DNA of 10,580 nucleotides from an uncultured Anaplasmataceae bacterium (GTDB taxonomy: Bacteria > Pseudomonadota > Alphaproteobacteria > Rickettsiales > CAIPFW01): the NCBI GenBank assembly GCA_903864455.1, contig CAIPFW010000051.1:1-10580 (forward strand), given 5' to 3'. The stretch's first letter is position 1; every line of letters begins with the position of its first letter. Both the position numbers and the translations under genes were made by a program. Positions 1 through 6,720 of the stretch are shown piece after piece. Under the pieces are notes generated by a model. It saw only the letters and a list, made by a program, of their open reading frames with translations. It did not search any database and was not told where the DNA came from.

Positions 1-2538
1 GATGAATCATTAAATTTGAGCAATAGCGTAATAGGAGATAATTTAGATATTGTAGAGCTAAAAGACCAAGAAAGTCAAAAAACTCAAGATTACGCATGTC
101 AAGAAATTGATTATCAAAAGCTTTTTGGTAAATCGGTTGAGTTGACGATTCGAGAGCAAAAAATCATTATTTATTATAATGGAGTTGCATCTCAGTCGAA
201 TGCCTCAACTTTAATTTTATGCAATGGAACTGCAATATTATCAACTCTTGATATAGATGATGAGCATTCTGAAGACATAAACGAAGATTTTGCACCATTT
301 TCAGTTCATTTTCTAACAAAAGGATATGCTTTTGGACGAATCCCTGTTGGTCAATCAAAGCGAGAAGGAAAGCCAAGTGAAAGAGATATTCTTTTATCAA
401 GATTGATGGATAGAGCCATTCGACCTGTAATACATAACAAATTCAAAAAAAATTCACAGCTCATCGTGACCCTACTCTCCCATCCTGCAAATAGTAAAAA
501 TCAAACGTCTGATTTGACCGTTGATTTCTTAGCATTGATTGGCTCGGCTACGGCAATGACGCTTTCTTCCATGCCACTTACAGGAATTCCGATTTCAACA
601 AGAATCGGAGAAAAAAATGGTGAATTTATTTTCTGCCCGTTTGGCAACGAATTGCAAAAATCAACATTAGATTTATTTCTCACATTTGCCAATGAGGAAA
701 TAATCATGGTTGAGTGCGAAGCAAAAGAAATTCAAAAAGAAAAATTGATAAAAGCGGTTGAATTTGCCAGAAATGAAAAGCGAATTCTAGAAGAATTTTT
801 CTCAGAGTTGAAGAAACTTGGAAGAGAAAAAACAGAGGTTGATGGTAACAATTTCAATATCAAGCTCATTATTCGAAGAAAGTTTATTAAAGAAATTCAA
901 TCTTTATTATCCATAGCGAACAAAACCGAAAGAAACTTGGCTTTCAAAAAACTTGAAAATAAAATCGTCAACGAAATCTCAAACAGCGACTCGTCTATTA
1001 CAAAAAATAAAATCCTTCAAGATTTTGGCGAAGTAAAAAAAGATTTGATGAAAAGCAAAATCTTTGAAACTGGATTGAGAATTGACGGAAGAAAGTATGA
1101 CGAAATACGCTCACTCTCAATGATGATCGATGTTCCTTTTATGCAATCATCACACGGCTCGGCACTTTTCACAAGGGGCGATACGAGGGCATTAGTCTCA
1201 ACAGTTTTGGGAACCGCTTATGACGAACAAATTGTGGATGGATTTGAAATCGACAAAAAAGAAAGATTTATACTTCATTACAACTTTTTACCATACGCCG
1301 TTGGAGAAGCTTCACAGCTCAAAAGCCCGAACAGACGTGAAATCGGACATGCGAAACTTGCATCAAAAGCATTAAGAAGTTTAATCCCTGAGAAACATGT
1401 ATTCCCTTATACAATAAGAGTATCATCGGAAATTTTAAGTTGCGATGGCTCGTCATCAATGGCAACTATATGTGGTGCAAGCATGGCAATGATGGATGCT
1501 GGTATACCTATGGCATCATGTGCTGCAGGAATAGCGATGGGAGTTGTCGTAAAATCTAGGGAAAAAAACGAAATCATGATTTTAACTGACATTGTTGGGG
1601 ATGAAGACCATCTTGGCGATATGGACTTTAAAATCGCTGGAACTCAAAATGGAATCACAGCTCTTCAAATGGATGTGAAAGATTTTGGAATTAAAGATGA
1701 AGCGATTTTGTCGAAAATCATCGAATATGGCTTTATCGGATACAACAAAATTCTCGTTGCGATGAATGAAAATCTTGCAAATCGTATACATTCTGTGAAA
1801 CATAATGCGCCTTCGATTTTCCAAATGATGATTGAGAAATCTCAAATTCGTTCTGTGATAGGGAATAGAGGTGAGACAGTTCGAACGATATGCGAGATGA
1901 GTGGTGCTAGAGTTGACGTTGACCCAGGAACAGGAATCGTGAGTATTTTCGCACAAAATAAAGCTTCAGTCGACAAAGCGAAAGAAATTATAGAGGATTT
2001 AATTTTACAACCAGAAGTTGGTAAAATTTATTCAGGAATTGTTGAAAAAGTTACAGATTTTGGAATATTTGTAAAATTTTTAAGAGATAAATCTCGTGGA
2101 TTGATTCATGAAAAAAATTGCGATGGAGATAGATATGAGTTTTATAATTTAAAAAAATCGCTTCGAAGTGGCGATGACATCAAAATAAAAGTTTTATTCA
2201 TCAGCTCTGACGGCAAAATTGGCTTATCTATGGTTGATGAAGAGCAGCGATCTGTAAAAAATGATACTCATTCTTCTGAAAATGGAAGTGATGATGAACT
2301 CAAAACGAAAGAAAAAACCTTTAAAAATTCAAATTACAATAAGGTTGAAGAACGAGAAATCGTTGAAATTTCTGAGGAAAAAAAAGAAAATAGAGATGAT
2401 GATGCCGATATATTATCAATTTTGAATAAAGAAACAAATGACGATAAATTTATCGAATCAAAAGAAGAGCCATCTCGAGCGGAAGAAAAACCACAAAAAG
2501 AGCCTGCAAAAGAAAAATATAAATGTACTTTCTTCTAA
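1..2538 (+). CDS. pnp: Polyribonucleotide nucleotidyltransferase (PNPase), 5' end open
   Basis: PNPase degrades RNA 3'-to-5' by phosphorolysis and acts as a cytoplasmic trimer. The order is complete: first RNase PH core with the KREGKPSER segment, helical linker, second RNase PH core from about residue 350 (RIDGR, GSALFTRGDT, SPNRREIGH, GSSSMAT), KH domain about 606-660 and S1 domain about 668-741. Numbering is from the TTG at 16. The catalytic GDEDHLGDMDFK lies at 528-539, with D531, D537 and K539 matching the catalytic acids and lysine of E. coli PNPase. The reading frame has no stop back to base 1 and no in-frame ATG before the first core. The true start is therefore either TTG at 16, which lacks a Shine-Dalgarno, or upstream of the window. 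At about 840 residues it exceeds the usual ~700, through a polar N-terminal extension of about 35 residues and a charged Lys/Glu/Asp tail of about 100 residues after S1. The KH loop reads GNRG instead of the usual GKGG. Confidence 0.96.
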   Translation, partial: DESLNLSNSVIGDNLDIVELKDQESQKTQDYACQEIDYQKLFGKSVELTIREQKIIIYYNGVASQSNASTLILCNGTAILSTLDIDDEHSEDINEDFAPFSVHFLTKGYAFGRIPVGQSKREGKPSERDILLSRLMDRAIRPVIHNKFKKNSQLIVTLLSHPANSKNQTSDLTVDFLALIGSATAMTLSSMPLTGIPISTRIGEKNGEFIFCPFGNELQKSTLDLFLTFANEEIIMVECEAKEIQKEKLIKAVEFARNEKRILEEFFSELKKLGREKTEVDGNNFNIKLIIRRKFIKEIQSLLSIANKTERNLAFKKLENKIVNEISNSDSSITKNKILQDFGEVKKDLMKSKIFETGLRIDGRKYDEIRSLSMMIDVPFMQSSHGSALFTRGDTRALVSTVLGTAYDEQIVDGFEIDKKERFILHYNFLPYAVGEASQLKSPNRREIGHAKLASKALRSLIPEKHVFPYTIRVSSEILSCDGSSSMATICGASMAMMDAGIPMASCAAGIAMGVVVKSREKNEIMILTDIVGDEDHLGDMDFKIAGTQNGITALQMDVKDFGIKDEAILSKIIEYGFIGYNKILVAMNENLANRIHSVKHNAPSIFQMMIEKSQIRSVIGNRGETVRTICEMSGARVDVDPGTGIVSIFAQNKASVDKAKEIIEDLILQPEVGKIYSGIVEKVTDFGIFVKFLRDKSRGLIHEKNCDGDRYEFYNLKKSLRSGDDIKIKVLFISSDGKIGLSMVDEEQRSVKNDTHSSENGSDDELKTKEKTFKNSNYNKVEEREIVEISEEKKENRDDDADILSILNKETNDDKFIESKEEPSRAEEKPQKEPAKEKYKCTFF

Positions 2539-2559
2539 AAGTTGTGAAATGACTTCGAC

Positions 2560-2577
2560 ATCAAGATACATCTTGAT
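2560..2577 (+). terminator. Weak hairpin after pnp, possible terminator
   Basis: The inverted repeat ATCAAGA-TACA-TCTTGAT (7-bp stem, 4-nt loop) lies 22 nt after the pnp stop. A T6 run follows about 11 nt later (2588-2593). The stem is AT-rich and the T run is displaced, so intrinsic termination is only possible. The right arm also overlaps the -35 box of the grxD promoter, so the symmetry could instead be regulatory or accidental. Confidence 0.25.
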
Positions 2578-2601
2578 TGTTAAAGAATTTTTTCATATAA
2601 T
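2573..2601 (+). promoter_or_regulatory. sigma70-type promoter for grxD
   Basis: TTGATT (2573-2578) and a perfect TATAAT (2596-2601) are separated by exactly 17 bp. Transcription would begin near 2608, giving a leader of about 18 nt before the grxD ATG at 2626. The position directly between pnp and grxD means grxD can be expressed independently of pnp. Confidence 0.65.
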
Positions 2602-2625
2602 GAATTATATTAATATATATTTCAA

Positions 2626-2973
2626 ATGGAAAAAACAAATTGGCACGAAGTGATTGAAAATGCAATCAAGAATCATGATATAGTTCTTTTTATGAAAGGC
2701 ACGGCAGACCAGCCGCAATGCGGGTTTTCGTATCATGTCGTGAATATTTTACGTCATTATGAAGTGAATTTTTTGGATGTGAATGTTTTAGCTGATAATG
2801 AATTACGTGAGGAAATTAAGAAATTTACCGATTGGCCGACGATTCCTCAACTTTATATCAAAGGCGAGTTTATTGGTGGGTGCGATATCGTGAAAACCCT
2901 TGAAGCATCTGGGGAATTGAGCGATTTGTTGCTCAAGCATCAGCTTATTCAGATTGAAGAAAATAATAATTAA
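2626..2973 (+). CDS. grxD: Monothiol glutaredoxin, Grx4/GrxD family
   Basis: This is a 115-residue single-domain CGFS glutaredoxin. The family carries and transfers [2Fe-2S] clusters with glutathione as co-ligand, usually with BolA partners, and acts in cytoplasmic iron-sulfur supply rather than disulfide reduction. Visible hallmarks are MKG (23-25), the CGFS active site at 32-35, the WPTIP cis-proline segment (70-74) that binds glutathione, and GGCD (84-87). The length matches the family. The ATG at 2626 is chosen because the first residues (EKTNWHEVIENAIKNHDIVLFMKG) align with the usual N-terminal helix. No Shine-Dalgarno is evident. It sits 87 nt after pnp behind its own promoter. In many alphaproteobacteria grxD adjoins bolA; no bolA is seen here. 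Confidence 0.95.
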   Translation: MEKTNWHEVIENAIKNHDIVLFMKGTADQPQCGFSYHVVNILRHYEVNFLDVNVLADNELREEIKKFTDWPTIPQLYIKGEFIGGCDIVKTLEASGELSDLLLKHQLIQIEENNN

Positions 2974-2986
2974 AACTTCCGAATGA

Positions 2987-3003
2987 TAAAAATTTCATTT
3001 TTA
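2987..3003 (+). terminator. AT-only hairpin after grxD
   Basis: The perfect inverted repeat TAAAAAT-TTC-ATTTTTA lies 13 nt after the grxD stop. It contains no G-C pair in the stem and the right arm itself supplies the T5 run. It may act as a weak bidirectional terminator, but such repeats arise often by chance in DNA this AT-rich. Confidence 0.25.
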
Positions 3004-3017
3004 ACGAACTTTACTCA

Positions 3018-3047
3018 TTGACATTGCTATATTTTCTTTTAAAATAT
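3018..3047 (+). promoter_or_regulatory. Candidate promoter of the rpmB-gapR-glycosyltransferase unit
   Basis: A perfect TTGACA -35 box (3018-3023) lies 44 nt before the rpmB start. The -10 is poorly defined: AAATAT at 3042-3047 gives 18-bp spacing with a 3/6 match, while TATAGA at 3045-3050 matches better but at 21 bp. The region is the only plausible promoter site ahead of the three-gene unit. Confidence 0.5.
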
Positions 3048-3049
3048 AG
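3027..3049. repeat. Perfect 9-bp inverted repeat in the rpmB promoter
   Basis: CTATATTTT (3027-3035) and AAAATATAG (3041-3049) are exact reverse complements around a 5-nt centre (CTTTT). The repeat fills the spacer between the -35 box and the start region, so it would lie mostly outside the transcript. That position suits a repressor operator better than a terminator, and no T run follows on either strand. Confidence 0.45.
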
Positions 3050-3067
3050 AAAAATTATGTAAAAAAT

Positions 3068-3409
3068 ATGTCACGTAGATGCGATTTAATTGCCGCTTTT
3101 GGCAAGCAAAAAGGGAATCAGGTTTCTCACTCGAACAGAAAAATGATTAAACATTTCAAGCCAAACCTACAAACAATGGAATTTCATAGCGAAGCTTTGA
3201 ATCAAAAATTTCGTTTGAAAGTTTCTGTAAAAACGAATAGAACGATAGTAAAATATGGTGGATTGGATGAGTTTTTATTGTCTAGACCCGCATCAAAAGC
3301 TGGTTCTGGACGAGCAGCTTGCAAAATCTTAACTCCACTCGGTTTAAAAATTCGAAGAGCGGTAAAAAAGAAAAAAGCTGTTGTAGCAACTCAAGTTGTA
3401 AATAGCTAA
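3068..3409 (+). CDS. rpmB: 50S ribosomal protein L28
   Basis: L28 (bL28) is a basic large-subunit ribosomal protein. The N-terminus MSRRCDL, the following SHSNRKM segment, KPNLQTMEFHSEALNQKFRLKVS and the YGGLDEFLL segment match the alphaproteobacterial L28 pattern. The typical C(X)nC zinc-ribbon arrangement is not apparent. At 113 residues it is somewhat longer than the ~97 usual in the class, because of a basic C-terminal tail rich in Lys and Val from about residue 85. It is the first gene of a compact unit: gapR begins 5 nt after its stop. Encoding L28 ahead of gapR would tie expression of that chromosome-structuring protein to growth-related transcription. That is inference from spacing. 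Confidence 0.95.
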   Translation: MSRRCDLIAAFGKQKGNQVSHSNRKMIKHFKPNLQTMEFHSEALNQKFRLKVSVKTNRTIVKYGGLDEFLLSRPASKAGSGRAACKILTPLGLKIRRAVKKKKAVVATQVVNS

Positions 3410-3414
3410 TTTAT

Positions 3415-3684
3415 ATGCAGGACGAAAAATATAAAATTAGCCCATCGGCTCAATCTGTCGATGCGTTAAAATTACGTCAATTTATCTCTCAAATTGAATC
3501 TTTAGAGGGGCAAAAAAAAGAAATTTCTGAGGAAATTAGCGATATTTATAATGATATCAAAAATGAAGGCTATGATATTTCAGTTGTGAAAGAGATTATA
3601 CGCATTCGAAAAAAAGATGAAAAAGAGCGAATAGAGCGTGAAGCTATGATTGAACATTATAAGCATATTCTCAATATGGAGTAA
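3415..3684 (+). CDS. gapR: GapR family DNA-binding protein (DUF2312)
   Basis: This 89-residue protein matches the DUF2312/GapR family. In Caulobacter GapR binds AT-rich, overtwisted DNA ahead of replication forks and transcription units and helps type II topoisomerases. Visible family features are the opening LRQFISQIESLEGQKKEI, a long amphipathic/coiled-coil helix, the DIYNDIKNEGYDISVVKEII segment, and the RIRKKDEKERIERE stretch that corresponds to the conserved RxRKKD...E motif. It starts 5 nt after the rpmB stop and its stop shares one base with the next ATG (TAATG), so it is probably translated from the same mRNA. With ctrA about 2.1 kb downstream, two Caulobacter-type cell-cycle regulators lie in one window. 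The exact functional equivalence to GapR is inferred from family membership. Confidence 0.9.
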   Translation: MQDEKYKISPSAQSVDALKLRQFISQIESLEGQKKEISEEISDIYNDIKNEGYDISVVKEIIRIRKKDEKERIEREAMIEHYKHILNME

Positions 3685-5489
3685 TGGTCAATTTTTCATT
3701 CGGAGATATTTCACTCGATGAGAATTTTTTATTCAAAATTTCTAAAGTTTTTTTTCATGAAAAGCAGTCTTTTGAAAATTTGGAAGATTTTTTTCGATAT
3801 TTTTATTACGAATTTGGCGAGCAGAACGCTAAAAATCTTTTATTCACTCGATGCAATGTTGAATTATTAGATGAAAAGTCATACGATTTTGATATTAAAA
3901 ATTTTATAATTAGAGACCAAGATATCAACTTTTATCAAAAAAATTTATTTTTAATATATAAAATCGATAGCTCGAGTATAAAAATATTGATTGATAGTCT
4001 TTCTGATGAAATTTTGGAAAATATTCAATTGCATTTTGCACACAAGTATTCAAAAATCGATTTTATTTTGTGCGAAAAAAATTTTTTAATTCACAAGATT
4101 TGCGATTTTTTTCACGCACGACTCGTGCAAAATTCAATTCATAATCTCAATCCGAGTGAATCTGCGAAAAATTTAAATTTTCTAAAAAAGAAAAGTATTT
4201 TTAAAATATTAATTTCTATCACTTGTTTTTTATTTCTATCATTTTCATCGCTATTTTTTATTCTTGCTTTTATAATTTTTTCGAATTTATGCTATAGTGC
4301 ATCTATTGTGTATAAAATTTTTCTGTCTTTTGGCGTTAAAAAAAATCAACCTATAGTAGAAAATTATGAAAATGATATAGAAAAGTATCCGATTTATACA
4401 ATATTATTGCCGATATACAAAGAAAACGACCAAACTATTAAGCAATTAATCAAAGCAATAGAATACCTCGACTATCCGCAATATAAATTGGACGTCAAAA
4501 TTTTAGTTGAGAATGATGATGAAATTTCTAAGCAAGTAATTCGCTCAATCGCAGACTTAAAATATAATTTCAATATTATAAAAATTCCAAAATATGCACC
4601 TCAGACAAAGGCGAAGGCTTGTAATTATGCGATAAATTTTTCAAAAGGTGAGTTTTTGGTGATTTATGATTCCGACGATATTCCATCTGCTCAGCAACTA
4701 AAAATTGCTTTATACAACTTTAAAATTTATCCTGATGCTACTTGCTTACAGGCAAGATTGAATTCTTATAATTATAATGAAAATTTTCTGACGAAATTTT
4801 ATTCGATTGAGTTTGATTTGTGGTATAAAGTTTTTTTACCGAGAATGAATTCTCTTCATTTACCTACAACTTTTGGTGGAACAAGCAATCATTTTCGCAT
4901 TCAAACATTAAAAAGCAATATGTGGGACTCATGGAATGTTACCGAGGATGCCGACTTAGGAATTCGTTGGTATTTAAAAAATCTTGGTGAAGTAAAAATT
5001 ATAGACTCTCAAACGCTCGAAGAGGCGCCAATTTCAATTTCAGCTTGGATAAATCAACGCTCTCGTTGGATTAAAGGTTTTTTACAAACTTATTTTATTC
5101 ATAAAGATCACAGGGGAAAAAAATTTAATTTATGGTTGAATTTCTTTATTTTTTTGCCAATAGCATCGCAAATTTTGTTTTTCCCAATTGTTTTCGAATT
5201 CATCGTTTTGAAATTTCATCATCAATCTGAATCGCAATTATTTTTAGCATCAAAAATTTCTTTATATTCATTCATAATAAATTATTTTTTACAAATCATT
5301 CCAATATCCATCAACGCAAAAAAATTTTTATGGCGACCAACCCTACTCATATTTTTCTTCCCATTATACTCAATCGCACTCAACATCATTTCGAGTTACA
5401 AAGCTTTATGGCAATTATTCAGCAAACCCTTCTTTTGGGAAAAAACAAAACACGGCGTATCGAGCATTTATAATAGCCAAAAAAAATAA
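3684..5489 (+). CDS. Membrane-embedded family-2 glycosyltransferase, cellulose-synthase-like
   Basis: The 601-residue protein has the motif set of processive GT2 enzymes: a VENDDE aspartate motif near 274-279, the metal-binding DSDD at 329-332, TEDAD at 420-424 and QRSRW at 458-462. These place it with CESA-like polysaccharide synthases that build and extrude beta-linked glycans at the inner membrane. An N-terminal region of about 170 residues precedes the first hydrophobic pair (about 172-205); it recalls the extra soluble domain in alphaproteobacterial GT2 proteins of the XagB type, a tentative comparison. Further membrane segments lie near 482-510, 520-545 and 553-580. The start codon overlaps the gapR stop by one base. 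No PilZ domain, partner cellulase or periplasmic subunit is visible nearby, so the sugar and product are unknown. Translational coupling to gapR is expected; a joint function is not implied. Confidence 0.88.
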   Translation: MVNFSFGDISLDENFLFKISKVFFHEKQSFENLEDFFRYFYYEFGEQNAKNLLFTRCNVELLDEKSYDFDIKNFIIRDQDINFYQKNLFLIYKIDSSSIKILIDSLSDEILENIQLHFAHKYSKIDFILCEKNFLIHKICDFFHARLVQNSIHNLNPSESAKNLNFLKKKSIFKILISITCFLFLSFSSLFFILAFIIFSNLCYSASIVYKIFLSFGVKKNQPIVENYENDIEKYPIYTILLPIYKENDQTIKQLIKAIEYLDYPQYKLDVKILVENDDEISKQVIRSIADLKYNFNIIKIPKYAPQTKAKACNYAINFSKGEFLVIYDSDDIPSAQQLKIALYNFKIYPDATCLQARLNSYNYNENFLTKFYSIEFDLWYKVFLPRMNSLHLPTTFGGTSNHFRIQTLKSNMWDSWNVTEDADLGIRWYLKNLGEVKIIDSQTLEEAPISISAWINQRSRWIKGFLQTYFIHKDHRGKKFNLWLNFFIFLPIASQILFFPIVFEFIVLKFHHQSESQLFLASKISLYSFIINYFLQIIPISINAKKFLWRPTLLIFFFPLYSIALNIISSYKALWQLFSKPFFWEKTKHGVSSIYNSQKK

Positions 5490-5512
5490 TCATTTTTTCT
5501 TCAAAAAATACC

Positions 5513-5537
5513 GCAAGTACTATCAAAAAGCACTTGC
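5513..5537 (+). terminator. Hairpin after the glycosyltransferase gene
   Basis: GCAAGT and ACTTGC form a 6-bp stem with an inner A-C mismatch and a further CT/AG pairing around an A-rich loop. It is the most G-C-containing hairpin in the area and lies 23 nt past the stop codon. No T run follows, so it may instead be a transcript-end stabiliser or a factor-dependent stop. Confidence 0.35.
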
Positions 5538-5712
5538 AATGGAAAGTTAAGCTGTTAAACTATAGAAATAATCGAATAAAAAAGAAAGATTTTTATTTAA
5601 ATTTTCATTATATTGTAGATTTTTTTTATATCATATGATGCAAAATTAAAAATTTACAATTTTTCGCTGAAAAAAGATTATTTTATATATTTTTTCGTTG
5701 AATAATATATAA

Positions 5713-5742
5713 TTGTATATTATATTTAAATTTAGGTATAAT
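5713..5742 (+). promoter_or_regulatory. Candidate ctrA promoter
   Basis: TTGTAT (5713-5718) and a perfect TATAAT (5737-5742) are spaced 18 bp apart, which would start transcription near 5749 and give a leader of about 57 nt. An alternative TTGAAT/TATATT pair with 17-bp spacing begins just upstream near 5698. The A+T content makes the choice uncertain. Confidence 0.45.
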
Positions 5743-5805
5743 TTTAACTTGCTTAGATTAATAGTTGTAAGCTAAGTTTTGATTAGTTTTATTGTAACTT
5801 ATTAT

Positions 5806-6660
5806 ATGAACAAAATATTGTTGGTTGATGACGATGTAAAAGCAGCAAGCTCTTTACAAATCGCTCTTCTTGAGCATATGAAAATTTCATCAGACATCTG
5901 CGATAACATCAAAGATGCATACGAAATGGCGAAATCGACTTTCTATGAAATCATTTTATTGGATTTGGTTTTTAAAAAAGAGAGAGTTGTGGCGCACGAT
6001 TTGATATGGAAGTTTAGATTGGCAAAAATTAAATCTCCAATCATCGTTCTTTCTGCATTATGGGCGATAGAAAGCAAAATCCGGTCGCTCGGCTTTGGTG
6101 CGGACGATTATTTGGTAAAGCCTTATAACACTGTTGAATTAATCGCAAGAATTCAAGCTTTATCTAGAAGATTTAGAGGTTTGGATAGTTCCGTTTATAA
6201 AATTGGACCGCTTTCGGTTCATTTAGACAACAAAGAGGTGTATTGCTACAACACACCTATTATTCTTACAGGAAAGGAATACGCAATTCTTGAAATTCTT
6301 GTAACTCGCAATGGAATTGTTCCTAAAGAAGTTTTCTTGAACAATTTATATGGCGGAATCGACGAGCCAGAAATGAAAATTATAGACGTTTTCGTTTGCA
6401 AATTGCGTAAAAAACTTATCACTGCTTCAGGCGGAGTTGATTTCATTCAAACTGTCTGGGGAAGAGGATATCAATTGAATCGCAATATCAAAAGCATTGA
6501 AGGTGAAGGAGATGATTCTGCTGGCGGTATTTTATCCTCAAATCATGGAGGAAATATTTTCGTAAATCATGAATTAGATGGCTTGAACGATTCAGGCGGA
6601 TATTCTGATTTCAACAAAGCTGACTACAGAGAAACTGTTGGCATGGGCAACGTAATATAA
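5806..6660 (+). CDS. ctrA: CtrA-type response regulator with extended C-terminus
   Basis: This OmpR/PhoB-class transcription factor has a receiver domain (about 1-120) and a winged-helix DNA-binding domain (about 128-225). The receiver shows the acidic VDDD pocket, phospho-acceptor D53 in ILLDL, the switch serine in VLSA and K105 in VKPY. The DNA-binding part contains the CtrA signature LTGKEYAILE...NNLYGGIDEPEMKIIDVFVCKLRKKL and WGRGYQL, which separates CtrA from other OmpR-class regulators. In Caulobacter and Rickettsiales CtrA controls cell-cycle or developmental genes and is phosphorylated through CckA-ChpT. Start: ATG at 5806, since MNKILLVDDD fits the family; the in-frame TTG at 5779 adds nine residues without support. 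Oddities: a two-residue insertion after D53 (FKKERVVAHD replaces the usual PDMSG-type loop), and about 59 residues beyond GYQLN, rich in Gly/Ser/Asp, ending in VI rather than the AA end of Caulobacter CtrA. Confidence 0.93.
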   Translation: MNKILLVDDDVKAASSLQIALLEHMKISSDICDNIKDAYEMAKSTFYEIILLDLVFKKERVVAHDLIWKFRLAKIKSPIIVLSALWAIESKIRSLGFGADDYLVKPYNTVELIARIQALSRRFRGLDSSVYKIGPLSVHLDNKEVYCYNTPIILTGKEYAILEILVTRNGIVPKEVFLNNLYGGIDEPEMKIIDVFVCKLRKKLITASGGVDFIQTVWGRGYQLNRNIKSIEGEGDDSAGGILSSNHGGNIFVNHELDGLNDSGGYSDFNKADYRETVGMGNVI

Positions 6661-6668
6661 TAATATTG

Positions 6669-6715
6669 CGAAGATGTTATCGGAATTTATATTTCGATAA
6701 TAATCGATTTCTTCG
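6669..6715. terminator. Nested hairpin between convergent ctrA and tsaD
   Basis: An inner stem TTATCGGAA/TTTCGATAA (6677-6685 with 6692-6700, one G-U pair) is enclosed by an outer CGAAGA/TCTTCG stem (6669-6674 with 6710-6715). It fills the 60-bp gap between the two convergent stop codons. This is the expected place for a shared bidirectional terminator, although the T runs are short. Confidence 0.45.
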
Positions 6716-6720
6716 TGAAT

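Larger units (their letters stand above)
5490..5805. other. Intergenic region upstream of ctrA
   Basis: No gene is seen in these 316 bp. The region is extremely AT-rich and holds, in order, an A/T hairpin (5492-5509), a GC-containing hairpin (5513-5537), two TTAA boxes 4 nt apart (around 5547-5558) and several overlapping -10-like hexamers before the ctrA start. A TTAA-N7-TTAT string at 5597-5611 is one base short of a CtrA box, but such matches are expected by chance at this composition. Confidence 0.6.

Noticed and set aside
1582..1956. Minus-strand 124-codon reading frame
   Set aside because: It lies wholly opposite the catalytic core and KH region of pnp, whose frame is confirmed by motifs; the product has no recognisable family features.
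2527..2538. PNPase C-terminus CTFF as a prenylation (CaaX) signal
   Set aside because: The two middle residues are not both aliphatic, and a cytoplasmic RNA-degrading enzyme has no reason to meet host prenyltransferases.
2438..2653. Plus-strand 71-codon frame overlapping the pnp end and grxD start
   Set aside because: It is a shifted reading of the Lys/Glu-rich pnp tail and runs through the grxD promoter; both neighbours are better supported.
5547..5611. CtrA autoregulation boxes upstream of ctrA
   Set aside because: No perfect TTAA-N7-TTAA is present. The closest (TTAA-N7-TTAT at 5597-5611) and the TTAA pair with 4-nt spacing are expected by chance in such AT-rich DNA.
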